Source: Planomonospora sp. ID82291 (GTDB taxonomy: Bacteria; Actinomycetota; Actinomycetes; Streptosporangiales; Streptosporangiaceae). From it: a stretch of DNA of 64,000 nucleotides. Under the pieces are notes generated by a model. It was not told where the DNA came from. It did no database searches and saw only the letters and a list, made by a program, of their open reading frames with translations. This document shows positions 8,668 through 16,148 of the stretch, in pieces. Location of the stretch: NCBI RefSeq assembly GCF_015711645.1, contig NZ_JABTEX010000001.1, positions 2,108,001 to 2,172,000 of the forward strand, in the 5' to 3' direction. Positions within the stretch are counted from its first letter, which is position 1. The number at the start of each line of letters is the position of its first letter. The position numbers and the translations under genes are program-made.

Positions 8668-9264
8668 GTGAGGAATGCCAAGAACGGACGTGACGGCCGG
8701 ACCCGGATCGTCGAGGGAGCCCTGCGGCGGTTCAGCCAGGACGGTGTCTCGGCGACCACGCTGGCCAGCCTCCGTCAGGAGAGCGGCGTCAGCGTCGGCA
8801 GCTTCTACCACCACTTCGCGAGCAAGGAACACGTCTTCGGCATGCTCTACGCCGAGACGCTGACCATGTACCAGGACGCCTTCCTGGCGGAGCTGCGCAG
8901 CCACGAGGGGGCGCGCGAGGGCGTCGAGGCCATCGTGGCGCTGCACATGTCCTGGTGCGGTGAGCACCGCGAGCGCGCCAACCTGCTGATCAGCGAGCGT
9001 CCGCCGAAGCGGGACGAGCCGGGCGGGCCGGAGGTCGCCGAGTCGCGCCGGGCCTTCTTCCGCAACGTCGCCGACTGGTGGCGGCCGCACATGAAGGCGG
9101 GCGTGCTCCAGCCGGTCCCTCCCACCATGTGCTACGTGCTCTGGCTCGGTCCGGCGGTGGAGATGTGCCGCCTGTGGTTCGCGGGGGCGCACCAGCCCAC
9201 GGAGGAGGAGATCGCCGCCATGTGCGGAGCCGCCTGGCAGAGCCTGCGCAGGCACCCCTCCTGA
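8668..9264 (+). CDS. TetR-family transcriptional regulator
   Basis: A 198-residue TetR protein starting at GTG. The helix-turn-helix is at about residues 12-58 (RIVEGALRRFSQDGVSATTLASLRQESGVSVGSFYHHFASKEH). The C-terminal domain carries LHMSWCGEHRERANLLISERPP, common in actinomycete TetR proteins of unknown ligand. No obvious target enzyme is adjacent; the next gene is a convergent zinc-ribbon protein. An interrupted inverted repeat lies just upstream of the start. Confidence 0.9.
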   Translation: MRNAKNGRDGRTRIVEGALRRFSQDGVSATTLASLRQESGVSVGSFYHHFASKEHVFGMLYAETLTMYQDAFLAELRSHEGAREGVEAIVALHMSWCGEHRERANLLISERPPKRDEPGGPEVAESRRAFFRNVADWWRPHMKAGVLQPVPPTMCYVLWLGPAVEMCRLWFAGAHQPTEEEIAAMCGAAWQSLRRHPS

Positions 9265-9330
9265 CGGCGGGGCCCGGCCGGTCCGGACCGTTCCACGGGG
9301 TTCGGGGAGGCGGCGCGGGGCGGAACGGGT

Positions 9331-9430
9331 GGCGCCGTCGGGCCGGCTGACGGGCGCCTACGGAGCGGCGCCGTCGGGCCGGCTGACGGGCGCCTACGGA
9401 GCGGCGCCGTCAGGCCGGCTGACGGGCGCC
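9331..9430 (-). repeat. 36-bp tandem repeat, nearly 3 copies, over the end of the zinc-ribbon gene
   Basis: Unit ggcgccgtcgggccggctga plus cgggcgcctacggagc at 9331-9366 and 9367-9402, with a partial third copy from 9403. The stop codon of the zinc-ribbon gene lies in the third copy, where one base differs (tca instead of tcg). The two further copies lie downstream of that stop. Confidence 0.95.
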
Positions 9431-9730
9431 CACCAGATGGCGCCGTCCGGTGGGGACCCGCCAGACCTTCTCGTCCAGGGAGATGTCCAGGCGCAGATCC
9501 TGCCGGTGTCGCCGGAGGCCGGGCACGCGGACGCGGTCGCTCACGTCGAACCTGCCGCTCCGGGGGTAGCCGAACCCGAGCTCCCCGGGCAGGACGCGTA
9601 GTTCGTCCTGGTTCCCGCAGCGGGGGCAGGTCCAGGCGACCATGTCCCGCCCGCGGTTGTAGTCGTGGCAGGCGCGGAAGTACTCGTCGGGGCGGAAGCG
9701 GGACTCACAGGCCAGGCAGGGGATCAGCAT
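9410..9730 (-). CDS. Small zinc-ribbon protein
   Basis: A 106-residue protein, start supported by AGAAGGATCC upstream of ATG. The N-terminus has two CxxC pairs (IPCLACESRF and WTCPRCGNQDEL) about 30 residues apart, a classic zinc ribbon. Between them is an aromatic DEYFRACHDYNRGRD segment. The second half is basic and has no motif I recognise. It may be a nucleic-acid-binding or accessory protein; function unknown. Its stop codon is embedded in a 36-bp tandem repeat. Confidence 0.72.
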   Translation of the reverse strand: MLIPCLACESRFRPDEYFRACHDYNRGRDMVAWTCPRCGNQDELRVLPGELGFGYPRSGRFDVSDRVRVPGLRRHRQDLRLDISLDEKVWRVPTGRRHLVGARQPA

Positions 9731-9871
9731 GAGGGATCCTTCTGGGGTCGTGCGTGCGGGTACCAAGGATTACCGCCAAGCGCTTGAGGCCCGCTTACAG
9801 ATCGCTTACCACTTTGCGTAACGATTTGGTCACTCTGAGTTCCATATGGTGAATGGTGGGACCATGGAGCC

Positions 9872-11326
9872 GTGAAAGATCCGCTGGTCCGGTTCCGCGA
9901 ACTGCTGCTCGCGACCGGTTACACCATCGACGGCGTCCGTGAGCGTCTCGGCGACGTCGCCGCCGCCGCCCTCTCCCGCGAGGAGCTCGTCCCCGCCCTG
10001 CGCGCGACCCGGGACGGCGATCCGCTCGGCACACTGATCCGGCTGTGGTGGCTCGGCGTCCCGGTGGAGGGCTCCGCCCTTCCCCCGGGTCTGCCCGCGA
10101 CCGAGCTGGCGGCCGCGGGTCTGCTGGCCGCGGACGGCTCCCGGATCGTGCCGCGGGTCCACCTGCAGCCGTGGGAGACCGGCGGCTACGTGGTCTCCGA
10201 CCGGAAGGTCCGGCCCGGCGACCCCGCGCTCCGCGCCGACCACGTCGTCGGCGCGGGCGGGGCCTCGGCGAACCTCGCCCAGCTGGTCTCGCGCCGCCCG
10301 GTGGAGCGCGCCCTCGACCTGGGCACCGGGTGCGGCGTCCAGGTGCTGCACCTGGCCGGCCGGGCCGAGCGGATCACGGCCACCGACGTCAACCCGCGCG
10401 CGCTGGAGCTGGCGCGGCTGAGCTGGGCGCTGTCCGGGGTCGAGGGCGTGGACGCCCGGGAGGGGTCGCTCTTCGACCCGGTGGAGGGCGAGCGCTTCGA
10501 CCTGGTCGTCTCCAACCCGCCCTTCGTGATCTCCCCTGCCGGGCGGTTCGCCTACCGGGAGTCCGGCTTCGAGGCCGACGGCTTCTGCCGCGACCTGGTA
10601 CGGCGGGCGCCCGGCTTCCTCGTGCCCGGGGGGACCTGCCAGCTCCTGGCCAACTGGCTGCACGTCGAGGGGGAGGACTGGCGCGACCGGGTCGGCGGCT
10701 GGCTGGCCGGGACCGGGTGCGACGGCTGGGTGGTCCAGCGGGACGTCCAGGACCCGGCCGAGTACGTCGAGCTGTGGCTGCGTGACGCCGCCGAGCAGGG
10801 CACCGCCCGCTACCGCGAGCTCTACGACGACTGGCTCGGCTGGTTCGAGGAGATGCGCGTCACGGGCGTCGGCTTCGGCTGGATCACCCTGCACGACTCC
10901 GGCAGCCTCGACCCGGTCGTCCGGGTGGAGGAGTACGGCCGGCGGGTGGAGCTCCCCGTGGGCGGCTACGTGGAGGACGTGCTCGGCTCGATCGCCGCGG
11001 CGCACCGGGCCTCGGACGCGGAACTGCTGGCGGCCCGCCTGGTGGCGGACACGGGGCTGCTGGAGGAGCGGACCGGGGCGCCCGGGGCGGAGGACCCCGC
11101 CGTGATCGTGCTCCGGCAGACGCGCGGGCTGCTGCGCAGCGTGCGGGTGGGGACGGTGGAGGCGGCCCTCGCCGGGGTCTGCGACGGCGACTATCCACTG
11201 GAGCCCTTGCTGGCCGCGATCGCCGACCTGACCGGGGACGACTCCGCCGAGCTGCCGGTGAAGACCCTGGAGCGGGTCCGCTCTCTGATCGCCGAAGGGT
11301 TTTTCCACATATCCACAGGGCGATGA
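9872..11326 (+). CDS. SAM-dependent methyltransferase (HemK/PrmC-like N5 type)
   Basis: A 484-residue protein from a GTG start. The Rossmann methyltransferase core is at about residues 140-300: SAM-binding ALDLGTGCGVQVLHLAG, acidic loop ITATDVNPRALELA, and the catalytic NPPFVIS motif, which marks enzymes that methylate planar nitrogens such as glutamine amides or nucleobases. The N-terminal 130 residues resemble the helical DUF7059-type domain paired with this core in actinobacteria. The C-terminal 180 residues are an accessory domain of unknown role. Target unknown. The gene ends inside a cluster of DnaA-box-like sequences. Confidence 0.88.
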   Translation: MKDPLVRFRELLLATGYTIDGVRERLGDVAAAALSREELVPALRATRDGDPLGTLIRLWWLGVPVEGSALPPGLPATELAAAGLLAADGSRIVPRVHLQPWETGGYVVSDRKVRPGDPALRADHVVGAGGASANLAQLVSRRPVERALDLGTGCGVQVLHLAGRAERITATDVNPRALELARLSWALSGVEGVDAREGSLFDPVEGERFDLVVSNPPFVISPAGRFAYRESGFEADGFCRDLVRRAPGFLVPGGTCQLLANWLHVEGEDWRDRVGGWLAGTGCDGWVVQRDVQDPAEYVELWLRDAAEQGTARYRELYDDWLGWFEEMRVTGVGFGWITLHDSGSLDPVVRVEEYGRRVELPVGGYVEDVLGSIAAAHRASDAELLAARLVADTGLLEERTGAPGAEDPAVIVLRQTRGLLRSVRVGTVEAALAGVCDGDYPLEPLLAAIADLTGDDSAELPVKTLERVRSLIAEGFFHISTGR

Positions 11327-11344
11327 TCCACAGGCTGTGGATAT
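11301..11344. other. Cluster of four DnaA-box-like 9-mers
   Basis: TTTTCCACA (11301-11309), ATATCCACA (11309-11317), TGATCCACA (11324-11332) and, on the other strand, ATATCCACA (11336-11344). Each differs from the DnaA box TTATCCACA at one base. They span the stop codon of the methyltransferase gene and end 3 bases before a SARP-type repeat. There is no dnaA/dnaN context, so this is not proposed as oriC. Confidence 0.5.
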
Positions 11345-11346
11345 CC

Positions 11347-11431
11347 CGCGATCGGTTGTTGATCGGACGTTGAGCGGGGGGCGGGATGCTCTGCGGGTGG
11401 GCACGGATCCGGGGGAAAAGGACCCGTGCCC
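11347..11431 (+). promoter_or_regulatory. SARP-type heptamer repeat with downstream hairpin (copy A)
   Basis: GTTGATC at 11358 and GTTGAGC at 11369 are 11 bp apart, with a degenerate third copy (CGCGATC) at 11347. CGGGATGCT follows 13 bases after the start of the last heptamer. A hairpin GGGCACGGATCC/GGACCCGTGCCC lies at 11399-11431. Heptamers at 11-bp spacing just before a -10 region are the signature of SARP-activated promoters. Orientation is plus. Confidence 0.6.
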
Positions 11432-11560
11432 GCGTCCGGCCGGTCGTCGTGAGAGGCGGCCGGTCACCGTCCGGCGCACCGGTTGATCCCGGGCCCCCTG
11501 CGCGCCGCACGGCGACCTGACGACCGGCCGGACCACGTCCCCCGCACCGCGTCGACCCGA

Positions 11561-11644
11561 CCGCGAGGGGGCTCCGGCGCCTGGACCGAGGAGCGAAGGA
11601 GCCCGCGAGGGGGCTCCGGCGCCTGGACCGAGGAGCGAAGGAGC
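11561..11644. repeat. 42-bp tandem duplication
   Basis: Two identical copies, starting ccgcgagggggctccggcgc, at 11561-11602 and 11603-11644, in the gene-free stretch after the SARP gene's end. Confidence 0.95.
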
Positions 11645-11773
11645 GCAGCGGATGAGCGACGAGGGAAGGCGGCGGTCACCGGCCCCCGAGCCGCGGCGCG
11701 CAGCGTCGCCGTCGGCACAGGGCGGAGCCCGCCCGTGATCAATCATGTGTGGATGACGCGCCTCGACGACGCC

Positions 11774-14700
11774 CTATACGACGGGCTCGGCCCCGTCGTC
11801 GACCTGGCCGCGGTCGAGCAGGGTGCGCAGGTCCCCGGCCTCGGGGGCGCCCAGCCGGGAGAAGAGGTCGTGGGCGCGGACGAGGCAGGCGCGGCTGCGC
11901 CGGGACTCGCCGAGCCCGGAGAGCGCCCGGCCCAGCACCCATAGGGCCTGGGCCTCGCCGTACGGATGGCCGATCTCGCGGCTGACGGTGAGGGCCTGCT
12001 CGGCGTGGCGGGTCGCGTCGGAGAAGCGCCCGGCGGCGATGAGCGTCTCGGCCAGGCGCGAGCAGACCCGCTGCTCCCAGACCCGCTGGTTGCCCGCCCG
12101 GAAGAAGGCCAGGCACTCGGCGTGGTGGTGGACCGCCTCGTTCAGCCGCCCGACCCGGGACAGCACGATGCCCAGGTGGTAGCGGGCCCGGGCGGTGCCC
12201 GCGGCGGAACCGATCTCGCTGAAGACCGCCAGGCCCTGTTCGGCGGCGGCGATCGCCTCCTCGGGCTGGCCGAGGAACAGGTGGTCGCGAGCGGAGTAGC
12301 TGAGCGTCAGGGCCGCACCGCCCGGCGCGTCGTTCTCCCGGAACTCCGTGCGGGCCGCGTCGAACCAGGACAGGGCCTCGGTGTGGCGGCGCTGCCGTCC
12401 GACCACCACGGCCAGCGCGTTGAGGGCCTCCCCGGTGACGATCCGGTCGCCGTCCGCCGACAGCTCCAGCACGGTCCGGAACTCCTGCTCGGCCTCGGCC
12501 AGCCGGTTCGCGCCGAACAGCAGTCTGCCGTTCAGGTAGCGGCAACGCAGCTCGGCGGAGGTCGCGTCCACGCGGCGGGCGGCGGTGAGCACCTCGCGGA
12601 TCCGCAGGTCGAACTCGCGGACGTGGCTGCCGGACTCCAGCAGCGGTTCCATGGCGAGCAGCAGGTCGGCGGCGGGAAGCAGGCCGGCGGCGTCCCGCGC
12701 GCCCGCGGAGGCCTGGGAGATGGACGCGAACAGCCCCTCCGCTTCGGCCGAGAGCCAGGTCACGGCCTCGTCGGCGGAGGAGAACACGTGCCCGCTCCCG
12801 GAGACGGCCAGCCGGTCGGCGACCGTGCTGCCCTCGTAGGCGAGCCGGTGCGCCGACCGTGCGGAGGCCAGGTAGAAGCCGAGCAACCGCCGCAGCGCCG
12901 CGGCACCGGACTCCGCGCCGGATTCCGCGCGGGGGTGCGCACCGGATTCCGCGCCGGATTCCGCACCGGATCCTGTGCCGGCCTCCGCGCCGGCCTCCGC
13001 GCCGGGCTCCGTCCCGGACCCGGTGCCGGACCCGGGACCGGACCCGGTGCCGGGAAGCGCGCCGGAGACGCGCTCGGCGGTCCGGCGGGCGAAGAGCTTG
13101 AGCAGGTCGTGGAAGCGGTAGCGGCCGGGGGCCGGGGCCTCCAGCAGACTGGCGTCCACCAGCGACTCCAGCGCGTCCTCGGCGTCCATCGGGTCCAGGT
13201 CCAGGACGGCCGAGGCGGCGGAGACCGAGATGTCCGGCCCGCCGGGCAGGGAGAGCAGCCGGAACGCCCGGGCCTGGGCCGGGGTGAGCTGGCCGTACCC
13301 GAGGGCGAAGGTCGACTCCACCGCGAGGTCGCCCACCCGCATCTCGTCCAGCCGGCGGCGCTCGTCGGCCAGCCGGGGGACCAGGGAGGCGACCGTCCAG
13401 GTGGGGCGGGCGGCCAGGCGGGCCGCGACGATCCGTACGGCCAGCGGGAGGAAGCCGCACGCGGCGACCACGTCCATCGCGGCGGCCCGCTCGGAGTCCA
13501 CCCGCTCGGTCCCGGCGACCGCGCGCAGCAGCCCCAGCGCCTCGTCCGGCTCCATCACGTCGAGGTCGATCAGGCGCGCCGCGGGCAGGTCGGCCAGTTT
13601 GTGGCGGCTGGTCACGATCGCCGCGCATCCGGAGGATCCGGGGAGCAGGTGGCCGACCTGCGCGGCGTCGCGGGCGTTGTCGAGCAGGACCAGCATCCGG
13701 CGGTCGGCCAGCAGCGAGCGGAACAGCGCCGAGCGCTCGGCCAGGCCGTCCGGGATGACGTCGGGGGGCAGTCCCAGTCCGCGCAGGAAGGCGGCCAGCG
13801 CGGACTCCGGCGCGGTCGGCTCGTCGCCGTACCCGCGCAGGTCGGCGTAGAGCTGCCCGTCGGGGAAGCGGTCGTGCATCGCGTGGGCGACGTGCACCGC
13901 CAGGGCGGTCTTGCCGACGCCGCCGATGCCCGAGATGGCTGCGACGGGGACGCCCTCCGGGCCGCCCGTGCCGTCCTGCGCGGAGAGCAGGACGCGGAGC
14001 CGGTCGATGATCTGGCGGCGGCCGGTGAAGTCGCCCACGGCCGCGGGCAGCTGCGCCGGGCGGGGCAGTTCCGGGGGATCGAACCCCCCGTCCTTCCCGG
14101 AGGCGGAGCCGGTGACGGCCGCGGGCACGGGTGCGGGCGCGGGTGCGGCGGACCGTACCGGGGCAGCGGGAGGGGCGGTGAGGGCCGGGTCGCCGGAGAG
14201 GATGCGCCGGTGCAGGGCGGTCAGTTCGGGGCCGGGGTCGATGCCGAGTTCGTCGACGAGCGCCTGGCGGGTGTCGGTGAAGACCGCCAGGGCGTCCGCC
14301 TGCCGCCCGCACCGGTAGTAGGCGAGCATGAGCTGGGCGCGCAGCCGCTCGCGGAGCGGGTGGTCGCGGGTGAGCGCGAGCAGGTCGGAGACGACCTCGG
14401 CGTGCCGGCCGAGCTCCAGGTCGAGGTCCGTCAGGGTTTCCAGCGCGCTCATCCGGCACTCCGTCAGCCGGTCGCGCTGGTGCTCGACGTAGGGGCCGAC
14501 GGCTCCGGCCAGCGGTTCACCGGTGCACAGCGCCAGGGCCGCGCGCAGGATCCCGGCGGCCCTGGCGGGGTCCCCGGCGCGGCGGGCCGCCTCCGCCTCC
14601 TGGATCCCGGCCTCGAAGCGGTTCAGGTCGAACCAGGCCCCGGCCAGGCGCAGCGCGTAGCCGCGGCCGACCGAGGTGAGCAGCGCCGGCGGGGTGCGGG

Positions 14701-14962
14701 GGGAGCGGTCCGGTTCGAGTACGGCGCGCAGCCGGGAGACGTAGGTGCGCAGCGCGCCGAGGGCGCGGGGAGGGGCCTCCTCGCCCCAGACGCCGTCGAT
14801 CATCTCGGTCGGTGTCACGGCCCGGCCCTCGCGGACCAGCAGCATCGCCAGAATGGAACGTTGCAAGGGGGTTCCCAGATCCAGTTCGGCGCCGTCGCGC
14901 CATGCCTGGACGGGGCCGAGTACGGCGAAGCGCAGGCCGTTGTCGCCGTCCTGTGCAGCCAT
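11774..14962 (-). CDS. SARP-family regulator with NB-ARC and TPR domains (AfsR-like)
   Basis: A 1062-residue protein with AfsR architecture. An OmpR-type winged helix covers about residues 8-105, the bacterial transcriptional activation domain about 112-255, an NB-ARC ATPase starts near 312 with the P-loop ISGIGGVGKTA at about 343-353, and TPR repeats fill roughly 740-1060. Such proteins activate secondary-metabolite or stress genes through 11-bp-spaced heptamers. Start at ATG with GGGTGGAG upstream; an upstream GTG would place the promoter repeats in the coding sequence. Residues about 632-689 are a low-complexity Gly/Ser/Ala/Glu expansion between NB-ARC and TPR parts. Heptamer repeats occur both upstream and beyond its end. 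Confidence 0.93.
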   Translation of the reverse strand: MAAQDGDNGLRFAVLGPVQAWRDGAELDLGTPLQRSILAMLLVREGRAVTPTEMIDGVWGEEAPPRALGALRTYVSRLRAVLEPDRSPRTPPALLTSVGRGYALRLAGAWFDLNRFEAGIQEAEAARRAGDPARAAGILRAALALCTGEPLAGAVGPYVEHQRDRLTECRMSALETLTDLDLELGRHAEVVSDLLALTRDHPLRERLRAQLMLAYYRCGRQADALAVFTDTRQALVDELGIDPGPELTALHRRILSGDPALTAPPAAPVRSAAPAPAPVPAAVTGSASGKDGGFDPPELPRPAQLPAAVGDFTGRRQIIDRLRVLLSAQDGTGGPEGVPVAAISGIGGVGKTALAVHVAHAMHDRFPDGQLYADLRGYGDEPTAPESALAAFLRGLGLPPDVIPDGLAERSALFRSLLADRRMLVLLDNARDAAQVGHLLPGSSGCAAIVTSRHKLADLPAARLIDLDVMEPDEALGLLRAVAGTERVDSERAAAMDVVAACGFLPLAVRIVAARLAARPTWTVASLVPRLADERRRLDEMRVGDLAVESTFALGYGQLTPAQARAFRLLSLPGGPDISVSAASAVLDLDPMDAEDALESLVDASLLEAPAPGRYRFHDLLKLFARRTAERVSGALPGTGSGPGSGTGSGTEPGAEAGAEAGTGSGAESGAESGAHPRAESGAESGAAALRRLLGFYLASARSAHRLAYEGSTVADRLAVSGSGHVFSSADEAVTWLSAEAEGLFASISQASAGARDAAGLLPAADLLLAMEPLLESGSHVREFDLRIREVLTAARRVDATSAELRCRYLNGRLLFGANRLAEAEQEFRTVLELSADGDRIVTGEALNALAVVVGRQRRHTEALSWFDAARTEFRENDAPGGAALTLSYSARDHLFLGQPEEAIAAAEQGLAVFSEIGSAAGTARARYHLGIVLSRVGRLNEAVHHHAECLAFFRAGNQRVWEQRVCSRLAETLIAAGRFSDATRHAEQALTVSREIGHPYGEAQALWVLGRALSGLGESRRSRACLVRAHDLFSRLGAPEAGDLRTLLDRGQVDDGAEPVV

Positions 14963-15059
14963 GTCCGGTATCTCCACCCTAATGGGAAGTTTTGTGCCCA
15001 AATAATAGATCCTTTGCCGCTCGCCCCATAGTTCGCCGGGACGACCGGCCGGTCGGATC

Positions 15060-15144
15060 GTTGATCGGCCGTTGATCGGGCGTTGAATCCCGGACGGGAT
15101 GCTGGTGCCGCAGCCGAGCACGGCCCCTACGGGGGCGGCCGTGC
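15060..15144 (+). promoter_or_regulatory. SARP-type heptamer repeat with downstream hairpin (copy B)
   Basis: GTTGATC at 15060, GTTGATC at 15071 and GTTGAAT at 15082 are spaced exactly 11 bp. CGGGATGCT begins 13 bases after the last heptamer, as in copy A. A hairpin GCACGGCC/GGCCGTGC lies at 15118-15144. It is upstream of the SARP gene but points away from it, toward a terminator at 15187-15229, so it would give a transcript of about 120 bases. Confidence 0.65.
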
Positions 15145-15186
15145 CCGGCCGATGGGGGCGCGAAGGCGGCAGGGGGTGCCGCCGAC

Positions 15187-15229
15187 GGAAAAGGCCCGCC
15201 CGGGAACGATTTCCGGGCGGGCCTTTTTC
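15187..15229. terminator. Strong bidirectional rho-independent terminator
   Basis: GGAAAAGGCCCGCCCGG pairs with its complement, with one extra T in the tract, giving A-rich and T-rich flanks in both directions. It serves the minus-strand acetyltransferase gene and any plus-strand transcript from heptamer copy B. Confidence 0.92.
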
Positions 15230-15254
15230 CGTTAATTCGAAGGTGCGGGGACGT

Positions 15255-15899
15255 TCACGCGGCCTCGACGAGTCCGAGCCGCGCGTGCAGGCGTTCTCGC
15301 ACGAGCGGCCATTCGGAACTCAGGATCGAGTAGAACGCGGTATCTCGGACCGTGTCGTCGGCGCCTCGGCTCTCCGCCCGCCGCACACCGTCGAGGTGTG
15401 CGCCGAGGGCCTCGATGGCGGCCCGGGAGCGGACGTTGCGCACGTCCGCCTTGAGGGTGACGCGGTGGACCTGCCAGGTCTCGAAGGCGAGCGAGAGCAT
15501 CAGGTACTTGCTCTCCCGGTTGACGCCGGTGCCCTGGGCCGAAGCGGCCAGCCAGGTGTAACCGATGTCCGCCACGGACGGGACCTCGCCCACCGCTCCA
15601 CGCGCGCCCGGCGGCCAGGGCATGGGCCCCTGCCAGTACTCCAGGTTCATGAGACGGGTGGCACCGACGATGCGGTCGGTGTGCAGCCACCGGATGGCGA
15701 AGGGCATCGTGCGGCCCTCCGCCTGCTCAGCCAGAGCGGCCTCCACGTAGGAGGCCATCTCGTCCCGGCCATGGGGGACGCGGGTGAACCCGTACGTCGT
15801 ACGGTCTTCACCCGCCGCGGTGACGAGGTCGTCGACGGCCGCGAGGCTGAGCGGTTCCAGGCGCACGAGGCGCCCGGACAGGGTGACAAAAGCGGGCAT
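15255..15899 (-). CDS. GNAT-family (RimJ/RimL type) N-acetyltransferase
   Basis: A 214-residue protein from ATG 15899; an ATG at 15938 is also in frame. The family signature opens with LSGRLVRLEPLS, and the acetyl-CoA site is around YTWLAASAQGTGVNRESKYLMLSLAFE. VHRVTLKADVRNVRSRAAIEALGA is the usual RimJ/RimL helix-strand after it. These enzymes acetylate protein N-termini or small amines. It is a single gene bounded by a strong terminator. Confidence 0.9.
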   Translation of the reverse strand: MPAFVTLSGRLVRLEPLSLAAVDDLVTAAGEDRTTYGFTRVPHGRDEMASYVEAALAEQAEGRTMPFAIRWLHTDRIVGATRLMNLEYWQGPMPWPPGARGAVGEVPSVADIGYTWLAASAQGTGVNRESKYLMLSLAFETWQVHRVTLKADVRNVRSRAAIEALGAHLDGVRRAESRGADDTVRDTAFYSILSSEWPLVRERLHARLGLVEAA

Positions 15900-16148
15900 G
15901 AGCACATGATGAGGGCTCTCTGTGACGCTCAATGCCAAATGGCGCGGGACATCTCCGTGAGCATCCGGGAAAGCGTGCGTCTCCCGGACGGAAGGCCAGC
16001 TCAGGAGGGATGAGGCGGACGGTGGGACGGCGCCGCCCGGCTCCCGGTTGCCAAACTGAGACGTGCGGTCCGGCGGAGCACCGCGGCGGGAGGCGGGCGA
16101 CCTCTCACGCGGCGGCCCCCGGCGCCGCGGACCGGCCGCCGCCGCGGG

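Larger units (their letters stand above)
11327..11773. other. Gene-free region with SARP-type element and repeats
   Basis: No convincing gene in these 447 bases. It holds the end of the DnaA-box-like cluster, a heptamer-repeat element, a hairpin, and a 42-bp tandem duplication. Short reading frames across the duplication have no plausible start signal or composition. Confidence 0.7.

Noticed and set aside
9331-9430. Possible CRISPR array from the regular 36-bp repeats
   Set aside because: Copies are directly adjacent with no spacers and no cas genes; the same holds for the 33-bp, 17-bp and 42-bp arrays.
11301-11344. Chromosomal replication origin
   Set aside because: Only four near-match boxes, no AT-rich unwinding region and no dnaA, dnaN or gyrB nearby.
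11483-11944. A plus-strand frame of 153 codons after SARP element A
   Set aside because: It runs over the 42-bp duplication and into the antisense of the SARP gene, with no ribosome site or motif. Element A may drive a transcript, but this is not a supported protein.
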